From Halohasta litchfieldiae (GTDB taxonomy: Archaea > Halobacteriota > Halobacteria > Halobacteriales > Haloferacaceae), in the NCBI RefSeq assembly GCF_002788215.1, contig NZ_CP024845.1, positions 2,604,001 through 2,668,000 of the forward strand: 64,000 nt of DNA. The letters are read 5' to 3'. The notes under the pieces are model-generated. The model saw only the letters and a list, made by a program, of their open reading frames with translations, searched no databases and was not told where the DNA came from. Position 1 is the first letter of the stretch, and every line of letters starts with the position of its first letter. Made by a program: the position numbers and the translations under genes. Shown here one piece after another: positions 1 to 8,209 of this stretch.

Positions 1-537
1 GTGGTTCCGGTCGTCGAACAGGTGATCCTCCCAGAACGCAGGCACCCCACCGAGTTCGATATTCGGCCGCAGGCGTCGACGCATTCCGTCCGTGCTGATC
101 CCATCAAACCACAAGGCCACTGTCTCGATTGTTGCGGTACTGATGATCGTCGGTCCCGAGGCAGTAGTGTCATCGGGATAGCCACCGGCCTGATCGCGAG
201 CTATCGAGACCGGGTAGCCTACGTGATCACTGAGCCAGTCGACAGCGTGGCCGTCTGCAAGTTCGTCGACCGTGAACCGACGTGGCTCCGTCTCGACTGT
301 CGAGAGTTGTACGGCATCGATGTTGGCTCCATCGCCCTGGTAAGTAGCACGAATCTGATGGATCTGCTGTTCTCGCTTCCCGTTGACGTAGGTGTCCTCG
401 GCATCAAACAGCGCAAACTCCCGGTCGCCAGCCAGTCCGCCATTGTCGACAATCGGGACCGACTCCACCGACCATCCGTCCAACGATTTGATCGGATAGA
501 TCGTTAGTCGGTCGACTGTCGGACTGATATCTGTCAT
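1..537 (-). CDS. MOSC domain protein, N-terminal part (runs off the window)
   Basis: The reading frame starts at an ATG at 537 and stays open for 179 codons to the window edge, so the C-terminus is missing. The start of the protein reads LTIYPIKSLDGW (about residues 11-22), the usual opening of the beta-barrel domain that precedes MOSC sulfur-carrier domains. Proteins of this kind act with molybdenum cofactor or move sulfur or nitrogen on small substrates, for example MOSC reductases related to mARC and YcbX. The conserved MOSC cysteine region would lie beyond the window, so substrate and activity cannot be judged. A long opposite-strand frame here has no recognisable protein features. Confidence 0.75.
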   Translation of the reverse strand, partial: MTDISPTVDRLTIYPIKSLDGWSVESVPIVDNGGLAGDREFALFDAEDTYVNGKREQQIHQIRATYQGDGANIDAVQLSTVETEPRRFTVDELADGHAVDWLSDHVGYPVSIARDQAGGYPDDTTASGPTIISTATIETVALWFDGISTDGMRRRLRPNIELGGVPAFWEDHLFDDRNH

Positions 538-586
538 ACCTACTCATTCGACGGCAGTTTGAAAAACGTCCCGTCAGAAAGACGCG

Positions 587-1330
587 TTACTCGTCGGCTT
601 CGTCCTCGGAGAGGTCGATCTCTGCCTCGGCGAAGACGTCTTCGATCTCGTCGACTGACAGCGACTGGTAGCCATCGTCGACAGTGACCGTCGAGATGCT
701 GACTTCGCTCGGTCCGAGTTCGTCGTTGGCGACGCGCAGTGCCTGTGCGGCGAGCCCGAGCCCGGTCTGGAGGTCGACCTCGTCGGTCCATTCGTCTTCG
801 AGGAACTCCTGAATCTCACGGCCGGAGCCGCCGATGACGGTCGCTTTCCACTCGTTGGGTGTGCCGGAGGGATCGGCTGCGAACAGCCGCGGTGTGCCGT
901 TCTGGATGCCACCAACGAGGAGGGCTGCCCCGTACGGTCGGGTGCCACCGCGCTGAGTGTTTTCCTGAATGTGGTCGGTGAGTTCCTTGGTGAGTGCCTC
1001 GACATCGATTGGCTCGCCGTAGCGGAGCCGGTTGACTTGGCCCTGTTGGCGAGCGAAGTCGACCAGCTGGCGGGCGTCGGCCACGTGGCCAGCGCTGGCC
1101 GCGCCGACGTGGTCGTCGAGCTTGTGGAGCTTCTCGATACTTTCGGACTCCATCAGCGGCGATCCGGCCCGGCTCTGGGCTGCGAGGATGACGCCCTCGG
1201 TGGTTCGGAGACCGACACTCGGTGCACCCCGCGAGACGGCCTCGCGTGCGTACTCAACCTGATAGATCCGCCCGTCCGGCGAAAACAGCGAGGTCCCTCG
1301 GTCGTAGGCCTGCTGGTCGTTACCTCTCAT
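587..1330 (-). CDS. psmA: 20S proteasome alpha subunit
   Basis: This 247-residue protein has the alpha-subunit N-terminus (YDRGTSLFSPDGRIYQVEYA, near residues 9-28), the H0 helix segment that gates the 20S core particle. It continues with the alpha-type fold and an acidic haloarchaeal tail ending EDEADE. Alpha subunits form the outer rings of the cytoplasmic protease and dock the PAN or Cdc48 ATPases; they have no catalytic N-terminal threonine, and none is seen. A Shine-Dalgarno-like GGAGGGG lies at 1335-1341 (minus strand) just before the ATG. Haloarchaea often carry two alpha paralogues, so this could be psmA or psmC. A Cdc48-type ATPase is encoded at 55.1 kb. Confidence 0.93.
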   Translation of the reverse strand: MRGNDQQAYDRGTSLFSPDGRIYQVEYAREAVSRGAPSVGLRTTEGVILAAQSRAGSPLMESESIEKLHKLDDHVGAASAGHVADARQLVDFARQQGQVNRLRYGEPIDVEALTKELTDHIQENTQRGGTRPYGAALLVGGIQNGTPRLFAADPSGTPNEWKATVIGGSGREIQEFLEDEWTDEVDLQTGLGLAAQALRVANDELGPSEVSISTVTVDDGYQSLSVDEIEDVFAEAEIDLSEDEADE

Positions 1331-1474
1331 TGCGCCCCTCCGCGTGTGAACCGACGTCCGTACTGATTCATCTGGTCGAATCTATGGGTCCAGACAGGAA
1401 AAACCCTTGCTACCGAGCAAATCAGGGTGTCATCATCCGAGTATGACAGATAGCTGTTGGCCCGTAATTCCTGA

Positions 1475-2074
1475 TTAATCGCCGTTTGTAACCGGGTGTA
1501 TACGGCCTAACTCCGCGAGCATTGTGGACCACGTTTCGGCGACGACCGCCTCGCCACAGACTGCTGGATCGCTGTAGGGCTGAACGAACAGTCCAGCCGC
1601 CTTCCCAGCCGCGAGCGCGTTTTTCACGTTGACATGGTAGTCATCGATTAAAATGTCACCAGCCAGTCGACCCTTGTTCCGGGGTACGTCGTCGATGATT
1701 TCGTCGTGTGGCACGTCGTGTTCGTCGAGCCATTGAGCGGTGATCGGGTGGCTCTCGGCGGGGCGATGGGTGGCGATCCGGACGGTGTGGCCCTGTTGGC
1801 TCAACCATCGGGCAGCCTCAGCCGCGCCATCGATTGGCTCCATTCCCAGTAGAAACCATTCGGGCCGCTCGTCGATTGCGCGGTGGAGCAGATCACCGAT
1901 ATCCAGCTCGGTTCCGGGAATCGAAAACGACCACTCGGTGATCTGCTCGCGAGTGAGTGCGACCCCACATTCGGCTTTGACGTACTCGATGAGTCTCGGC
2001 GTGTTGTCACACAGCGTCCCGTCGACATCGAGGAGTACCGTTCTGGATGGCCCTCGATTCAGCCGGAGTGTCAT
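1475..2074 (-). CDS. HAD-superfamily phosphatase, 5'(3')-deoxyribonucleotidase-like
   Basis: This 199-residue protein has the HAD motif I DVDGT with nucleophile Asp16 and acid/base Asp18, an ATHRP segment near residue 101 as motif II, and ILIDDYH near 141-147 supplying the motif IV aspartates. Length and the IDDYHVN motif resemble the NT5C family of deoxyribonucleotidases, which remove phosphate from nucleoside monophosphates. The gene lies next to the thymidylate and folate genes at 2.1-3.6 kb, which fits a nucleotide-pool role, but that is inference from position. The start is the ATG at 2074. It could equally be a generic HAD phosphatase of another substrate. Confidence 0.8.
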   Translation of the reverse strand: MTLRLNRGPSRTVLLDVDGTLCDNTPRLIEYVKAECGVALTREQITEWSFSIPGTELDIGDLLHRAIDERPEWFLLGMEPIDGAAEAARWLSQQGHTVRIATHRPAESHPITAQWLDEHDVPHDEIIDDVPRNKGRLAGDILIDDYHVNVKNALAAGKAAGLFVQPYSDPAVCGEAVVAETWSTMLAELGRIHPVTNGD

Positions 2075-2132
2075 TGGCTGTTGTTCGTGGGCAGTGACTG
2101 TGAAGCTATCCCTTGGCGTTAGTCACCGACTA

Positions 2133-2639
2133 CTATCGGCGATATTTGACGAACGCAAACCCATCTCGCTCGTCTCGACTCACTTCCTGCCAATCATTGC
2201 GCTCCCAGTCGGGGAACGATGTGTCGCCCGCGTAGGTCGACTCGATCTCGGTAAGCACCAGTCGGTCGGCCTGCGGGAGAAACTGTTTATAAACCGTTGC
2301 CCCGCCGATCACGTACACCGTTTCGGTGTCACCAGCGGCCTGCCGGGCAGCCTCAACGGCTGCGTCGACTGAATCCGCGACAACGACACTGTCGGGCACC
2401 TCTGGCGAGCCGCGACTCAGCACGATGTTCGTCCGGCTCGGTAGCGGGCCATCGATGTCAGCGGCGATACTCTCGTACGTTCGTCGACCCATAATGACGG
2501 GATGCCCCATCGTCGTCTCCTTGAAATGCTTGAGATCAGCAGGCAGATGCCACGGCATCTCGCCGTCGACACCGATGACACCGTTTTCGGCGACCGCTGC
2601 GATGAGCGCGATTGTGGGGTGGTGGTCGTCAGTCGACAT
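2133..2639 (-). CDS. folA: dihydrofolate reductase
   Basis: This 168-residue enzyme reduces dihydrofolate to tetrahydrofolate with NADPH. It shows the classical DHFR pattern: IAAVAENGVIGVDGEMPWHLP at the N-terminus with the conserved Trp in the active-site loop, the NADPH-binding PVIMGRRTYESI, and VIGGATVYKQFLP towards the end. The start is the ATG at 2639, two bases after the thyA stop codon. A longer frame continues upstream only because it overlaps thyA out of frame. The enzyme regenerates the folate consumed by ThyA, so the pair forms a compact thymidylate-synthesis operon. It corresponds to the hdrB type of Haloferax. Confidence 0.95.
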   Translation of the reverse strand: MSTDDHHPTIALIAAVAENGVIGVDGEMPWHLPADLKHFKETTMGHPVIMGRRTYESIAADIDGPLPSRTNIVLSRGSPEVPDSVVVADSVDAAVEAARQAAGDTETVYVIGGATVYKQFLPQADRLVLTEIESTYAGDTSFPDWERNDWQEVSRDERDGFAFVKYRR

Positions 2640-2641
2640 GG

Positions 2642-3640
2642 TTACTCTGCAACCGAGAACTGAATCCCGTCGGCGGGGTCGTAGTCGGTGAGCTGGATGT
2701 CCTCGAACGTCAGTTCGTCCAACGGCTTGTCCGCAATCTCGATGGCTGGCCGTGACCGTGGCTCCCGCGAGAGTTGTGTTAGCAATCCGGGAACGTGGTC
2801 GTAGCCATCGCTTTCGTCGGATTCTGTGGGGGCTGTCTCGGTGAGCCACTCGCGAACATCGAGATACTCGGCCTTGGTGTCGACCTCGCCAAGTCGCGAC
2901 TGTAATTCGGCGAGATTGTCGTCGTACCATGCCCCGCGGTCGCCTTTGCCACAGTAGACGTGGGCGTCGACGACTGTATGGCCGAACTTCCCCGGCTTGA
3001 ACCCGGTTTCTTGGGCAACGGCATGGGTCAAAAGCGAGTAGGCGGCAATATTGAACGGGACGCCGAGGGCAATGTCGCCCGAGCGCTGGGTGAGATGGCA
3101 GTTGAGTCGGTCGCCCTGAACGTTGAACACAAAGGTGTAGTGGCAGGGCGGCAGCGTGCTGACCGCGGCGTTGGCGGGATGCCACGCCGAGACGACGAGT
3201 CGACGGGAGTTCGGCGACTCCTGAAGCGTATCAATCACGTACTGAATCTGATCGAAGGTGCCGTCGTCGTTCCGCCACCGGTGGTCATCCTCGGGCCATG
3301 CCTCGCCGTCGAGACCCTCTTCGGGCACCGGAAACCGCCGCCAGAATCGACCGTAGGCAGTGTCTAACCGACCCTCGTCGTCGGCCCACGCATCCCAGAT
3401 CCCAGTCTCCTCGCGAAGGTTACGGATGTGTTCCTCGCCGGAGAGATACCATTTGAACTCGTGGATGAGGGAGTTCCACCGGAACCCCGAGAGATCCTTG
3501 GTGGTCAACAGTGGGAACCCCTCTTGGAGGTCGACGGTGTACTGTTGGCTGAACGACGAGATCGTGTCTACGCCGGTTCGGTTCGGCTTGTAGTTGCCGC
3601 CCGCAAGCGTGCTGTCGACGAGATCGAGATATTGCTGCAT
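2642..3640 (-). CDS. thyA: thymidylate synthase
   Basis: This 332-residue thymidylate synthase converts dUMP to dTMP with methylene-tetrahydrofolate. The catalytic cysteine is Cys166 in LPPCHY, preceded by the phosphate-binding SRRLVVSAWHP and followed by the QRSGDIALGVPFNIA folate and dUMP motif. It is longer than the 264-residue E. coli enzyme mainly through an acidic insertion in the C-terminal third, near residues 230-285. The chosen start is the ATG at 3640 (MQQYLDLV), which matches the family N-terminus; an in-frame ATG 48 bases upstream would add unrelated sequence. It is transcribed before folA, with two bases between the genes. Confidence 0.95.
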   Translation of the reverse strand: MQQYLDLVDSTLAGGNYKPNRTGVDTISSFSQQYTVDLQEGFPLLTTKDLSGFRWNSLIHEFKWYLSGEEHIRNLREETGIWDAWADDEGRLDTAYGRFWRRFPVPEEGLDGEAWPEDDHRWRNDDGTFDQIQYVIDTLQESPNSRRLVVSAWHPANAAVSTLPPCHYTFVFNVQGDRLNCHLTQRSGDIALGVPFNIAAYSLLTHAVAQETGFKPGKFGHTVVDAHVYCGKGDRGAWYDDNLAELQSRLGEVDTKAEYLDVREWLTETAPTESDESDGYDHVPGLLTQLSREPRSRPAIEIADKPLDELTFEDIQLTDYDPADGIQFSVAE

Positions 3641-3741
3641 ATGTGGGTTATCTGCGCTGAGAGCGCGGCTGTTATCAGTAGCAAACAACCCGGTCTACAA
3701 GTCATTTTGGAAATCGGGTATCGAAAACGCTGGACTGACAG

Positions 3742-4581
3742 TTACTTGAGAGCCACCTCCAGCAGAGCCTCATAGACTGGCTCATACTGGCTGGCAACTC
3801 GTTTGGGATCGGCGCGTTCCGCGCCGGTGAGTGGCTGCAGGTCGTGTGTCGACAGCGGCTCGATCATTTCGACGACGCGGTCGACGCGCTCCTCTAACTG
3901 TCCCTCGCGGGCACTCCCACTGGCGACCGCACAGGCTTTTAGATACCGCTGACCATCGTAGATCTTCGCCCGTGTTGGCCCGACGACCGCAACAGCATCG
4001 AACTCGATGCCGTCGACGGGGAGCGCGATATCGCTGTAGGATTCGACTACTGCAGGCTCAGTCTCGGTTATGCGGTCGGTAACACGCTCGAAAGCCGGGA
4101 GATACCGGTTGGTCATGAGTTCGTTGAAGCCGTCGACGCTCCGGACTCGTGGGGCACCATCCAGTGGGAGAGCTTCAATTAGGTGGTCGGGGAGTAGTCC
4201 AGCGTCCTCGGCGGTGCCGTTCACAACGAACCACGGCCCCTCAGGTGTCGTTACACGGTCGACCAGAAAGGTCCGACCCTGCTCACCGAGGAGCCCTGTT
4301 CGGTCGGGAGTCGGCCGCCAGAGGCGGTGGACAGGATTGAGTTGTTCTTCGTTGAGTTCACGGTCGCTGCTGTCGACGGCCGCCGCCGTGAGCGTGGCAA
4401 TATCCTTGCCGTAGAGTCGACCCCCATTGACTGCCGAGACCACGTCGTCGTGGTCAAACCAGTAGTCGTTGCCTGCACGGGGTTTAAACCCAACAGCATC
4501 CGACAGCGAAGCGAGCAGGCCGGCGGCGAACGTCGTTTTTCCAGCGTCGACACGGGCGTCACCTGCGACTAACAGTTTCAT
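3742..4581 (-). CDS. predicted P-loop ATPase/GTPase (COG4028-like)
   Basis: This 279-residue protein opens with MKLLVAGDARVDAGKTTFAAG, a P-loop of the SIMIBI type (DAGKTT at residues 12-17) like those of dethiobiotin synthase and MinD relatives. The middle and C-terminal regions show no enzyme signature I recognise. Archaeal proteins of this length and start are grouped as predicted P-loop ATPases or GTPases without a known role. The gene stands alone between the thyA operon and a small conserved gene. The start codon is the ATG at 4581. Function is not assigned. Confidence 0.65.
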   Translation of the reverse strand: MKLLVAGDARVDAGKTTFAAGLLASLSDAVGFKPRAGNDYWFDHDDVVSAVNGGRLYGKDIATLTAAAVDSSDRELNEEQLNPVHRLWRPTPDRTGLLGEQGRTFLVDRVTTPEGPWFVVNGTAEDAGLLPDHLIEALPLDGAPRVRSVDGFNELMTNRYLPAFERVTDRITETEPAVVESYSDIALPVDGIEFDAVAVVGPTRAKIYDGQRYLKACAVASGSAREGQLEERVDRVVEMIEPLSTHDLQPLTGAERADPKRVASQYEPVYEALLEVALK

Positions 4582-4611
4582 TTATAAGTTGTGTATCCAG
4601 TTAGGAACCGA

Positions 4612-4896
4612 CTACTCCTCGTCGACAGTCTCGGGTGCGAGCCCGTAGTAGCCCGGTTCCTCGTCGCTCGGCGGTTCGGCGATGACGAGTTCCTCGGAGT
4701 TGCGCATGATCCACGGGATCGCCCAGTCCAGCAGGATGTCTTCGACGCCCTCGTCGATTTCGGCGTCGACTTCCAGTCCTTGCAGTAGGCGGGCGATCTC
4801 GTAGACGGAGTACATCAGTTCTTCATCGAGGAGTTCCTGTGGCGTGTAGAAATCACAGGGATACAGCTCCTCGAAATCGTCTTTCGGTCGTGGCAT
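4612..4896 (-). CDS. conserved haloarchaeal protein of unknown function
   Basis: This 94-residue acidic protein starts MPRPKDDFEELYPCDFYTP and ends with a run of Glu and Asp. The ATG at 4896 is preferred over one 90 bases upstream because the upstream part is proline- and alanine-rich and looks like leader sequence read in frame. It has a leucine-rich central helix (VYEIARLLQGLE) and no membrane segment, Cys motif or enzyme signature. It looks like a small conserved haloarchaeal family; I do not recognise a function. It ends 30 bases after the neighbouring P-loop ATPase start. Confidence 0.65.
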   Translation of the reverse strand: MPRPKDDFEELYPCDFYTPQELLDEELMYSVYEIARLLQGLEVDAEIDEGVEDILLDWAIPWIMRNSEELVIAEPPSDEEPGYYGLAPETVDEE

Positions 4897-5007
4897 GGGC
4901 AGTGGTACGGCCGCTGGTGGGGAAAACAGTAGGGATTTGGCGTCGACAGCGGCAGTATAGCTGTCGCTCAGTGGGTGGCGTCGCAAAAAATGGATGAACT
5001 GCCCGGA

Positions 5008-5607
5008 TTACTCGAAAGCCTCGACAGCCTGTGCGTAGCGCTCGTCGGATTCGTCCCAGTCGACGACTTCGAAGAAGGCGTCGATGAACCCACCGCGGTC
5101 GGGTCCGAACTGGTAGTAGTAGGAGTGCTCCCAGACGTCGAGTGCGAGAATCGGGTGGCCGCCCCAGATCGCGCCCTGGTCGTGTTTGTCGACCACGACG
5201 TTACGAAGCTGGTTCGAGAACGAGTCGTAAACGAGAAGCGCCCAGCCACTGGCGTTTTTGGCTGCGGCTTCGAACTCGCCTTTCCAGGCATCGTACGAAC
5301 CGAAGTCCTCTTCAATTCTCTCGGCGAGCGCACCGGATGGCTCGTCGCCGCCCTCTGGAGACATGTTCTGCCAGAACAGGTCGTGGAGAATGTGTCCTGA
5401 GGAGTTGTGGGTCACGTTCCGGATGGCTCCACCACTGGAGCTGAAGTCGCCGTTGTCACGGTTCTCGGCCAGCGTCTCTTCGGCCGAGTTCCAGCCGTTG
5501 ACGTAGCCCTGATGGTGGGTGTCGTGGTGCCAGGTCAGGATCTGTTCGTCGATGTGCGGCTCAAGGGCGTCGTAGTCGTATGGAAGTGGATCTAATTCGT
5601 AGCTCAT
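5008..5607 (-). CDS. sod: superoxide dismutase (Mn/Fe), haloarchaeal type
   Basis: This 199-residue enzyme dismutates superoxide to oxygen and hydrogen peroxide. Metal ligands are visible: the His of the WHHDTHHQGYV region, the His of the SSGHILHDLFW segment, and Asp and His of DVWEHSYYYQ. The chosen start MSYELDPLPYDYDALEPHI at 5607 matches other Mn/Fe SODs; an extended frame upstream reads through AT-rich promoter DNA. The sequence is of the typical halobacterial SOD kind (NVTHNSSGHI, NQLRNVVVDKHDQGA). It is clearly different from the second SOD just upstream on the same strand. Its separate AT-rich upstream region suggests its own promoter. Confidence 0.93.
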   Translation of the reverse strand: MSYELDPLPYDYDALEPHIDEQILTWHHDTHHQGYVNGWNSAEETLAENRDNGDFSSSGGAIRNVTHNSSGHILHDLFWQNMSPEGGDEPSGALAERIEEDFGSYDAWKGEFEAAAKNASGWALLVYDSFSNQLRNVVVDKHDQGAIWGGHPILALDVWEHSYYYQFGPDRGGFIDAFFEVVDWDESDERYAQAVEAFE

Positions 5608-5672
5608 GTGTAATACCTCTATTTCTATATTGTCTGGGATACTGTTAAACCTTGAGGAGTAGTTTGATAACG

Positions 5673-5710
5673 TATCACATACAGATACCGGCAAATAATG
5701 TATTGTGATA
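5673..5710. promoter_or_regulatory. imperfect inverted repeat upstream of the sod gene
   Basis: TATCACATACA at 5673-5683 is mirrored by TGTATTGTGATA at 5699-5710, the arms differing by one inserted T, with a 15-base spacer. It lies 66 to 103 bases upstream of the sod start at 5607, inside the AT-rich gap between the two dismutase genes. The position would suit an activator or redox regulator. No regulator is identified. Confidence 0.4.
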
Positions 5711-5775
5711 ACAAACGGATGACTACGTAAGGGAAATAGATTCCGAAATAATGTCAAAGTAGAACAGTGATCCGA

Positions 5776-6381
5776 TTAGATCGTGTTCCCGTGACACTGC
5801 TCGAACCGCTGGGCGACGTCATCCCAGTCGATGACCTCGAAGAAGTTGTCGACGTACTCGCCGCGGTTGTTCTCGTACTGGAGGTAGTAGGCGTGTTCCC
5901 AGACGTCACAAACGAGAATCGGCGTGGTCGCCTGCGGGGTCTGGTTCTGGTGGTTTTCGGCCGCCGCAATAATCAGTTCGTCGCTGGCAGCGTCGTGGCA
6001 CAACAGCCCCCAGCCCGAGCCTTCGACGCCACCGGCGGCGGCTGCGAATTCAGATTTGAACGCCTCGAAGGAGCCGAAGTCCGCCTCGATATGGTCGGCG
6101 AGCTCGCCCCCGGGTTCGCCGCCACCGTCGGGATGCATGTTCTCCCAGAAGATGGTGTGGTTGACGTGGCCCGACAGATGGAACGCGAGGGCTCGTTTGA
6201 CGCTCTTGATGTCGCCGAAGTCCTCGCTGTCCCGCATCCCTTCGAGGGCGTCTCTGGCGGCGTTCGCGCCGTCGACATAGCCCTGATGGTGTTTGTCGTG
6301 GTGGAGTTCCATGATCCGCGAATCGATGTGCGGTTCGAGTGCGTCGTAGTCATACGGGAGGTCTGGTAGTTCGTACGTCAT
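5776..6381 (-). CDS. superoxide dismutase (Mn/Fe), second and divergent paralogue
   Basis: This 201-residue SOD keeps all metal ligands: the HHDKHHQGYV helix, the LSGHVNHTIFW histidine, and the Asp and His of DVWEHAYYLQY. It has the KSVKRALAFHLSGHVNH and GVEGSGWGLLCHD segments of the general bacterial and archaeal Mn/Fe SOD pattern rather than the halobacterial pattern of its neighbour. The two proteins agree well only at the N-terminus and at the metal-binding segments. The start is the ATG at 6381, with a TATA-like CTTTAGG about 29 bases before it on the minus strand. Two dismutases beside a photolyase point to defence against light and oxygen stress. Confidence 0.93.
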   Translation of the reverse strand: MTYELPDLPYDYDALEPHIDSRIMELHHDKHHQGYVDGANAARDALEGMRDSEDFGDIKSVKRALAFHLSGHVNHTIFWENMHPDGGGEPGGELADHIEADFGSFEAFKSEFAAAAGGVEGSGWGLLCHDAASDELIIAAAENHQNQTPQATTPILVCDVWEHAYYLQYENNRGEYVDNFFEVIDWDDVAQRFEQCHGNTI

Positions 6382-6469
6382 GCCTTTCAGACAACGGTCG
6401 AATCCGACCTAAAGTTTCGGTGTGTTAACACTTTAGGCGACTGTGTGGGACCTTGAGAGAACGGCCGAC

Positions 6470-7915
6470 TCAGTCGCCGCGGGCGGCCTCGAACATCGCT
6501 ATCGCTTCCTCGCGTCGCTCGCTGTGGTCGACAATCGGATCGGGATACTCCGGAGCCGCGTTGCGCCGCTGGGTCAGTGATGCCTCGTGCCAGTCGTGGA
6601 TGATCTGTGGGTCGGTATCTTCCAGTTCGTCGACGTACTCTTTTATATACTCGGCGTCGGCATCGTAGCGTTCACCCTGTGTCATAGGATTAAAAATCCG
6701 GAAGTAGGGCTGGGCGTCGGTGCCGGTTGAGGCGGCCCACTGCCAGCCACCGTTGTCGTTGGCGGTGTCGTGGTCGACCAGTTTCTCTCTGAACCAGTCA
6801 TAGCCCTCACGCCAGTCGATCAGCAGGTCCTTCGTCAGAAAGGCGGCGACGATCATTCTGACTCGGTTGTGCATAAATCCCTCAGCGCGGAGTTGGCGCA
6901 TTCCGGCGTCGACGATTGGATACCCCGTCTTCCCGTCTTTCCACGCCTGCAGATGCTCCTCATTGGTTTCCCACTCGATTTCGTTGTCGTACTCCTTGTA
7001 ATTCTCCGAGACGACATTGGGGTGGAACCACAGCACGTGAGTGTAGAACTCGCGCCACGCGAGTTGGGACTGGAACTCCTCGATAGATTCGATTTCAGCT
7101 TCGCTGGCGTCCTCGCGTGCATTCTCTGTCGTCCAGTAGACTTCGCGGATGCCGATGGTGCCGTATTTGAGGTCCGCCGAGAGCCGCGAGGTCGACTCCT
7201 GCGTCGGGTAGTCCCGGTCTTCCTCGTAGCGATAGATGCCGTCCTCACAGAACGCTTCGAGTCGCTTCTGGGCTGCCTCGCTGCCAGCAGTCAACAGATC
7301 GGCCTCCGGCTTCTCGAATCCCAGCTCGTCGAGCGTCGGAAGCGAGCCAGCCTCGACGCCTGCGGTGTCGCTGTCGACGAGCAGATCGGTGTCAGGATCT
7401 GGATAGGGATCGTCTTTCTCGCGGCCCTGCCACTTGCGACCGAAGTACGTAAACACCGAGTAGGGGTCGCCTTGGTTGGTTGTGATTGATCCGGGTTCAT
7501 GGCAGATGGCGTCGTGGAACGAGTCGCGGGGGATGTCGACTTCGTTGAGAGCCTGTCGGACCGCCGAATCACGCTGGCGAGTGAGCCCGGAGTAGTCGCG
7601 GTTCCAGACGACGCGGTCGGCCTCAATCGCTTGGGCAACCTCGGGGACGACCTCTCGCGGATCGCCGTGACGAATCAGGAGTTCGCCGCCGCGCTCGCGG
7701 TACCATTCACGGAGTTCGGCTAGTGCGTCCAAGAGATAGTCGACGCGCGGAGCTCCGGCATGTGCAAGCACCGACTCATCGAAGACGAAAAGCGAGATGA
7801 CACCACCGTCCACATTGGCAGCGGTCCCGTCGGCCGCAGCGACCGCCCTAGCCGCGGCCGCCAGTGCCCGATTGTCCGCGCCACGTAGGTCCCGTCGGTG
7901 CCAGTGGAGTTGCAT
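6470..7915 (-). CDS. phr2: deoxyribodipyrimidine photolyase
   Basis: This 481-residue class I photolyase/cryptochrome-family protein uses FAD and blue light to split cyclobutane pyrimidine dimers. It opens with MQLHWHRRDLRGADN, the N-terminal antenna domain motif (usually FRRDLRxxDN). It carries the FAD-domain blocks WREFYTHVLWF, GYPIVDAGMRQL, MHNRVRMIVAAFLTKDLL and DTANDNGGWQWAASTGTD, the last being typical of repair photolyases rather than cryptochromes. The start ATG at 7915 fits the family; upstream in-frame codons would add basic leader-like sequence. It lies just upstream of the two SOD genes on the same strand, and a photolyase-SOD neighbourhood is known from Halobacterium. Confidence 0.94.
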   Translation of the reverse strand: MQLHWHRRDLRGADNRALAAAARAVAAADGTAANVDGGVISLFVFDESVLAHAGAPRVDYLLDALAELREWYRERGGELLIRHGDPREVVPEVAQAIEADRVVWNRDYSGLTRQRDSAVRQALNEVDIPRDSFHDAICHEPGSITTNQGDPYSVFTYFGRKWQGREKDDPYPDPDTDLLVDSDTAGVEAGSLPTLDELGFEKPEADLLTAGSEAAQKRLEAFCEDGIYRYEEDRDYPTQESTSRLSADLKYGTIGIREVYWTTENAREDASEAEIESIEEFQSQLAWREFYTHVLWFHPNVVSENYKEYDNEIEWETNEEHLQAWKDGKTGYPIVDAGMRQLRAEGFMHNRVRMIVAAFLTKDLLIDWREGYDWFREKLVDHDTANDNGGWQWAASTGTDAQPYFRIFNPMTQGERYDADAEYIKEYVDELEDTDPQIIHDWHEASLTQRRNAAPEYPDPIVDHSERREEAIAMFEAARGD

Positions 7916-7989
7916 ACTCCCACAACGGACGCACTGATAAGGAAACTTGTGGAGTCCGCGAAACGACCGGGCAGAACAAATAGTCAGTC

Positions 7990-7997
7990 TTTTTATC
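7990..7997 (+). promoter_or_regulatory. TATA-like box for the 58-residue membrane protein gene
   Basis: TTTTTATC is centred about 25 bases before the ATG at 8018. That spacing is what a leaderless archaeal transcript would need, and it supports the small gene being real. Confidence 0.45.
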
Positions 7998-8017
7998 ATC
8001 TCTGAAGAGTATCCGAC

Positions 8018-8194
8018 ATGGTCCTTCGTAATCCTGCTGTGCGATGGGGAATCGGCATCTCCGGTGGACTGATGATTGCTGTGATTTCGTTCCTGTTTCT
8101 TACAGGGATCACACAGCTAGTCGGCTATCTTATCGCACTGTTTGATGCCGTCATTACGCCACTCGTTTTAAAACAGGCCGCTGCCGCGCAGTAA
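8018..8194 (+). CDS. small membrane protein, 58 residues
   Basis: A short frame starting ATG at 8018 encodes MVLRNPAVRWGIGISGGLM followed by a hydrophobic stretch (about residues 12-40) and a second short apolar segment ending LKQAAAAQ. One or two membrane helices are likely. The TATA-like box at the right spacing and the arginine residues before the first helix support translation. It lies between divergently oriented phr2 and the convergent mptE gene, only 15 bases from the mptE stop. I do not recognise the family. Confidence 0.6.
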   Translation: MVLRNPAVRWGIGISGGLMIAVISFLFLTGITQLVGYLIALFDAVITPLVLKQAAAAQ

Positions 8195-8209
8195 CTGTCG
8201 AGAGACGAT

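Noticed and set aside
1-507. A 168-codon plus-strand frame at the window start
   Set aside because: The minus strand encodes a coherent MOSC N-terminal domain over the same stretch; the plus-strand product shows no domain.
2640-3185. Upstream extension of the DHFR frame over thyA
   Set aside because: It overlaps thyA out of frame and has the Arg-rich composition of a shadow reading frame; DHFR proper begins at 2639.
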